Positions 13,558-16,551 of a stretch of 16,551 nt of DNA are shown in pieces. Every line of letters begins with the position of its first letter. Positions within the stretch are counted from its first letter, which is position 1. The notes under the pieces were generated by a model. That model ran no database searches. It had not been told where the DNA came from and saw nothing but the letters and a program-made list of their open reading frames with translations. Made by a program: the position numbers and the translations under genes. The stretch comes from an uncultured Eubacteriales bacterium (GTDB lineage Bacteria; Bacillota; Clostridia; Oscillospirales; Acutalibacteraceae). The stretch covers positions 1 through 16,551 of the forward strand of contig ONVG01000052.1 in the NCBI GenBank assembly GCA_900321195.1, read 5' to 3'.

Positions 13558-15378
13558 TTATTTTTTATCATTTCTGTCAGAACGTTTTGGCATTTTTTCC
13601 GGTGATTTTCTGCGGATATTGCCTGAAACGTTCCCGACATTTTTTTTGTGTACGGAAGTATGCTTTTCAGTATTTATATTCTGTCTTGGCGGCGCATATA
13701 TTATAGTTTCCTCCGGACTTATCTCAACAAATTTTTCATGCCGTTTGAATCTTTTTTCTTTTACGCCCCTGCTCTTTATATTTTCATTGTCGGCTAAGGC
13801 TTTTTTGCGCTTTACCCTGCCTTTTTTCTTGGGCTGTATGAAAAGTATATAAAGGCTGAACAGAACTACAAGTCCAACATCAACTATTATTATAGCTATC
13901 ATAATAAACGTATATGAGCCTGAAAAGCCTGAGTTTTCCTTTTCGGCATCCTGCTCCATAACGCCCTGATCCACATAAGGTTTAAGATTTCTTACATTTT
14001 CAACAAAAAGCTTGTTCCTCTTTGCATAGTCCTCAATATATACATCATTGTCACTGTAAAGCGTCAGCTGCGGATCTCCGCTGAATGCCATATCATGTAT
14101 ATTCGTGACAGGCTTATAGAATACGAGCTCCTGAATATTTTTACAATCCAGAAATGCGTTCGTTTGTATCTCCGCATCACCGTTGAACTCAGCTCTTGTA
14201 AGACTGCTGCACTTCACGAATGCCGCTGTATCAAGCGTTTTTAGAGTTTCGGGAAAAGATACCTTTCCGAGAGAAGTACATTCGCTGAATGAAGAGGGTT
14301 TTATCTCCGCAAGTCCATCCTGCATCTTTACGCTTTTAAGAGAGCTGCATTTTTCAAAAGTATTTTCCTCTATATTTTCAACACCTGACGGTATATTTAT
14401 CTGACTAAGACCTTTACAGTCTTTGAAAGCTCCTGCGCCAAGCGTTTTAAGCGATTCGGGAAGTGTCACACTGTCAAGCTGTTCACAGCCGCTGAACGCA
14501 TAGTCCAGTATATTATTCATTCCGTATGAAGAAAATCCTATTGTTTTGAGTCCTTTACAATTATAAAAAGCCTTCTTGCCTATTTTGGTAACATTATCCG
14601 CAATGAGTATAGTATCTATATCATTGTTTTCCGCAAAGGCATAGTCACCTATACGCTTTATATTTGAAGGAATACTTTTGGATTTTTCCTTGCCGTTATA
14701 CTTTATCAGTACGCCGTCACCGGCTATTATAAATTCATCCTTCTGTTCGGCCATCCACTGAGTGCCTTCAAGAACATATCCTCCGACTTCGGAAACGGAT
14801 CTCGGTATGTCTATATTTTTGAGCGACCTGCAATTAAAGAACGCAAAATCATCAACAATGTCTATACTGCCCGGAAGTGTCAGCTCTGAAAGAGAAGTAC
14901 ATCCGGAAAACGCAAAACGTCCGATATTCTTTGTGCCGTCATTGATAGTGACAGATTCAAGTGATTTGCAGTCGGCAAAAGCGCATTCACCGATATCAAG
15001 AACATTTCCCGGTACAACAAGCTTTTGCAATGCGTCACAATTATAAAAAGCATTTGATTCTATCGTTGTCACCTTATTGGATATATCAAGCTCCTTGATA
15101 GTTTCATTATCCATGAAAGCCGATGCTCCGACAACGGTGACAGTATAGTCCTCAACGCTTGCAGGCAGTGAGACATAAAGGCTTTGTCCCTTATATTGAA
15201 GTATTTTTGCGCTTTTTCCATCATCAAGTACCTGAAAAATATAGTCACCCATATCAATAATATTTGCTGCCCTTACACTGACAAGTGATATAAACAGAAC
15301 GGCAGTCATCATCATAAGTATAAGAACAAGCGCTGTAAGACTTTTTAATACCGTTTTTCTTTTCGCTCTGTGCTGCAT
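13558..15378 (-). CDS. BspA-type leucine-rich repeat surface protein with basic cytoplasmic tail
   Basis: 606 residues. The signal peptide is at about 1-37, with a hydrophobic core and SVRA|AN as the likely cleavage site. About 15 LRR_5 (BspA/TpLRR) units of some 23 residues fill 75-440, each carrying the AF..C..L..(V/I) pattern, for example AFYNCDALQKL and AFKDCKGLSQI. One unit is replaced by VLEGTQW followed by an insertion. A membrane segment at about 489-515 is followed by a 91-residue tail with about 29 Lys/Arg and 11 Asp/Glu. The repeats would sit outside the cell and the tail inside. BspA repeats often bind host or bacterial surfaces; the ligand here is unknown. AAAAGG precedes the ATG at unusually short spacing. 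Confidence 0.9.
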   Translation of the reverse strand: MQHRAKRKTVLKSLTALVLILMMMTAVLFISLVSVRAANIIDMGDYIFQVLDDGKSAKILQYKGQSLYVSLPASVEDYTVTVVGASAFMDNETIKELDISNKVTTIESNAFYNCDALQKLVVPGNVLDIGECAFADCKSLESVTINDGTKNIGRFAFSGCTSLSELTLPGSIDIVDDFAFFNCRSLKNIDIPRSVSEVGGYVLEGTQWMAEQKDEFIIAGDGVLIKYNGKEKSKSIPSNIKRIGDYAFAENNDIDTILIADNVTKIGKKAFYNCKGLKTIGFSSYGMNNILDYAFSGCEQLDSVTLPESLKTLGAGAFKDCKGLSQINIPSGVENIEENTFEKCSSLKSVKMQDGLAEIKPSSFSECTSLGKVSFPETLKTLDTAAFVKCSSLTRAEFNGDAEIQTNAFLDCKNIQELVFYKPVTNIHDMAFSGDPQLTLYSDNDVYIEDYAKRNKLFVENVRNLKPYVDQGVMEQDAEKENSGFSGSYTFIMIAIIIVDVGLVVLFSLYILFIQPKKKGRVKRKKALADNENIKSRGVKEKRFKRHEKFVEISPEETIIYAPPRQNINTEKHTSVHKKNVGNVSGNIRRKSPEKMPKRSDRNDKK

Positions 15379-15428
15379 ATCCTTTTCTCACTTTCCGTAT
15401 TTATATACCTTAAATATCCATAAGATTA

Positions 15429-15457
15429 ATATTAACATATATCATCAGTTTTTTCAA
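15429..15457 (-). promoter_or_regulatory. probable promoter of the LRR gene
   Basis: TTGAAA (15452-15457) and TAATAT (15429-15434) are separated by 17 bases on the minus strand, about 50 bases before the start codon. The -10 box matches the consensus at four of six positions. Confidence 0.5.
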
Positions 15458-15485
15458 TACCGGCGCGTGGATAAAAATGTTTGGT

Positions 15486-15544
15486 CTGCAATCATAGCGG
15501 AACGCAGTGAGCGACTCTGCGAATTGCCGTTGCAGGCACTCCGC
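15486..15544. repeat. GC-rich palindromic repeat-like segment
   Basis: In an otherwise AT-rich gap, three nested or interlaced inverted pairs occur: CTGCAA (15486-15491) with TTGCAG (15530-15535), GCGGA (15497-15501) with TCCGC (15540-15544), and CGCAG (15503-15507) with CTGCG (15517-15521). It lies 14 bases after the stop of the broken MutS-like gene on its transcript. It could be a REP-like dispersed element or a transcript-end structure. No second copy lies in this window. Confidence 0.4.
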
Positions 15545-15557
15545 CGCGACTAAGAGC

Positions 15558-16148
15558 TTAATTTTTTTCGCCGTTTATCCTGTTCATGAGCTGATCAAAT
15601 GTTACGCCGTACTTCTTTGCTATATCCTGAGCATAGCTTACGCCCTCCGGCGGCGCTATGAATATCTTGTATGATCTCTTGCCCTCATGTATTCCGGTAA
15701 TAAGGCTTGCTACATTGCTGTCGCCGTCTATCTGCGTGTTTAATTCATCAAGGTTCATGGCAAGCTCATGCATGTGAGTATTGAATACAGTCCTTGCGCC
15801 AAGATATTTCAAAGCCTTGACAATATCCTTTGCAATATAAAGACCTTCCGCAAATGACGTTGTAGCAAGTGATTCGTTGAAAAGAAGAAGGCTCTCATTC
15901 GTTGCCTTTGCGAATATCTCACTCATTCTCTTAGACTCTTCACCAAGACGGCCAAGGTCAACAGTCTTATTTTCATCAGCCGGAAAGTGTGTATAAATGC
16001 AGTCTACCGGACTGAATGTCATTTTCTCCGCCGGCGCATAAAGTCCGTTCTGCGCAAACAGAAAAGCATGTCCGACAGCCTGTGTGAGAGTAGTCTTTCC
16101 GCCTCTGTTCGGACCTGTCATTATATATATCCTGTATCTATAACTTAC
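15558..16148 (-). pseudogene. MutS-like ATPase domain protein, 5' part missing
   Basis: The surviving 187 codons from ATG 16121 are the ABC-type ATPase half of a MutS-related protein: Walker A TGPNRGGKTT, the LGRLGEESKRMSEIF signature region, a Walker B variant LLLFNES, and the switch histidine region NTHMHELA. The frame continues nine codons above that ATG with family-like sequence (YRIYIMTG) and then meets a stop at 16149-16151. MutS proteins need hundreds of residues of core and lever before Walker A, so the gene is cut at about 16137-16148. The Asn in place of Asp in Walker B appears typical of this MutS-like branch; I would not use it as evidence of inactivity. The C-terminal end is intact and stops at TAA 15558. 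Confidence 0.8.
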
Positions 16149-16551
16149 TTAGATATTATAGGAGTAAGTCCTATAGATAAGGTGTAAGGAAAGTACTGTT
16201 TTGAGAACCTGTCGACAAAGATACTAGATGAAAAGGTTTGTTTTGCTACTGAAAAAACAGGTTCAAGGAAGAAATTTGATGACAATCATATTTTATTCGC
16301 GAATGTTTTTTGTAAAATTTTTTGTTAAAATACACATCACTTAAAAATCAATAAGCTAAAGCGTAGTATAATCTGACCAGTCTATTTTAAAGACAGTTTT
16401 GTAAAAGGTCAGAATCGCTAGTAGTTAAGATTTTGCTCTGTGTCATGTTTTCTGCATGAAACACAGATATAAAGGATTACGTAAATAAACTGGCACTGAA
16501 TCGTAAGTTCTGGATATCAGTGTTATAGTTTTTAATTTTAGTTAGTTAAGG
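16149..16551. mobile_element. non-coding, hairpin-rich end of a probable inserted element (type unresolved)
   Basis: From the point where MutS homology ends to the window edge no frame is open on either strand. The sequence is very AT-rich and folds repeatedly: TATAGGA/TCCTATA (16157-16163, 16169-16175) with outer CTTA/TAAG, GAACCTG/CAGGTTC (16205-16211, 16258-16264), TCTGACC/GGTCAGA (16372-16378, 16407-16413) enclosing GTCT/AGAC, and TCTGTGT..CATG/CATG..ACACAGA (16437-16467). TTAC at 16145-16148 abuts the first hairpin, which recalls an IS200/IS605-type left end. A long structured 5' region would also fit an IStron or group I intron. No transposase or intron ORF is within view. Confidence 0.4.

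Noticed and set aside
16130..16300. 3' end of a sense-oriented group II intron interrupting the MutS-like gene
   Set aside because: On the minus strand next to the junction I could not find a domain V hairpin (AGC...GAAA...GUUC type), and no GUGYG start was found on the plus strand.

Overview
The window looks like a chromosomal piece of a moderately low-GC anaerobic Firmicute, most likely Clostridia and probably close to Ruminococcus/Oscillospiraceae. That placement is inferred from gene content: a GGGtGRT/Fe-S scaffold pair, a Gx transporter, a BspA-type leucine-rich repeat protein, and a Pol I without proofreading residues. Every convincing gene lies on the minus strand, so transcription runs from high to low coordinates. 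No tRNA, rRNA, CRISPR array or complete IS element was seen.

Right end (15.4-16.55 kb). A MutS-like ATPase gene is cut off just upstream of its Walker A motif. The following roughly 400 bases are non-coding and rich in hairpins, and look like the end of an inserted element that runs out of the window. A GC-rich palindromic repeat lies downstream of the broken gene.

13.0-15.4 kb. A surface LRR protein with its own promoter, one transmembrane segment and a long basic cytoplasmic tail is followed by a terminator and a small Gx-transporter/HepS-type membrane protein.

11.0-12.95 kb. A compact two-gene operon encodes an IscU/NifU-like scaffold protein and the uncharacterised GGGtGRT protein. It has a near-consensus promoter, strong ribosome binding sites and a bidirectional terminator. 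This is the best candidate for an undescribed system.

0.18-10.83 kb. One long operon appears to start at a good promoter at 10801-10829: alr, polA, an LMW phosphatase of the YwlE type, rimI, tsaD, a lipoprotein, two M42 aminopeptidases, a GNAT acetyltransferase and a methionine gamma-lyase-like PLP enzyme. Gaps are at most about 25 bases and several genes overlap. polA is broken in the middle of the polymerase domain by what looks like a loss of about 60 bases plus a frameshift. The operon mixes cell-wall precursor supply (D-alanine), DNA repair, tRNA t6A modification with protein acetylation, and peptide and amino-acid breakdown.

Both outer flanks of this operon (43-184 and 10849-10902) carry members of one dispersed repeat family. 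The left copy holds a perfect 16-bp inverted repeat between 21-base direct repeats.
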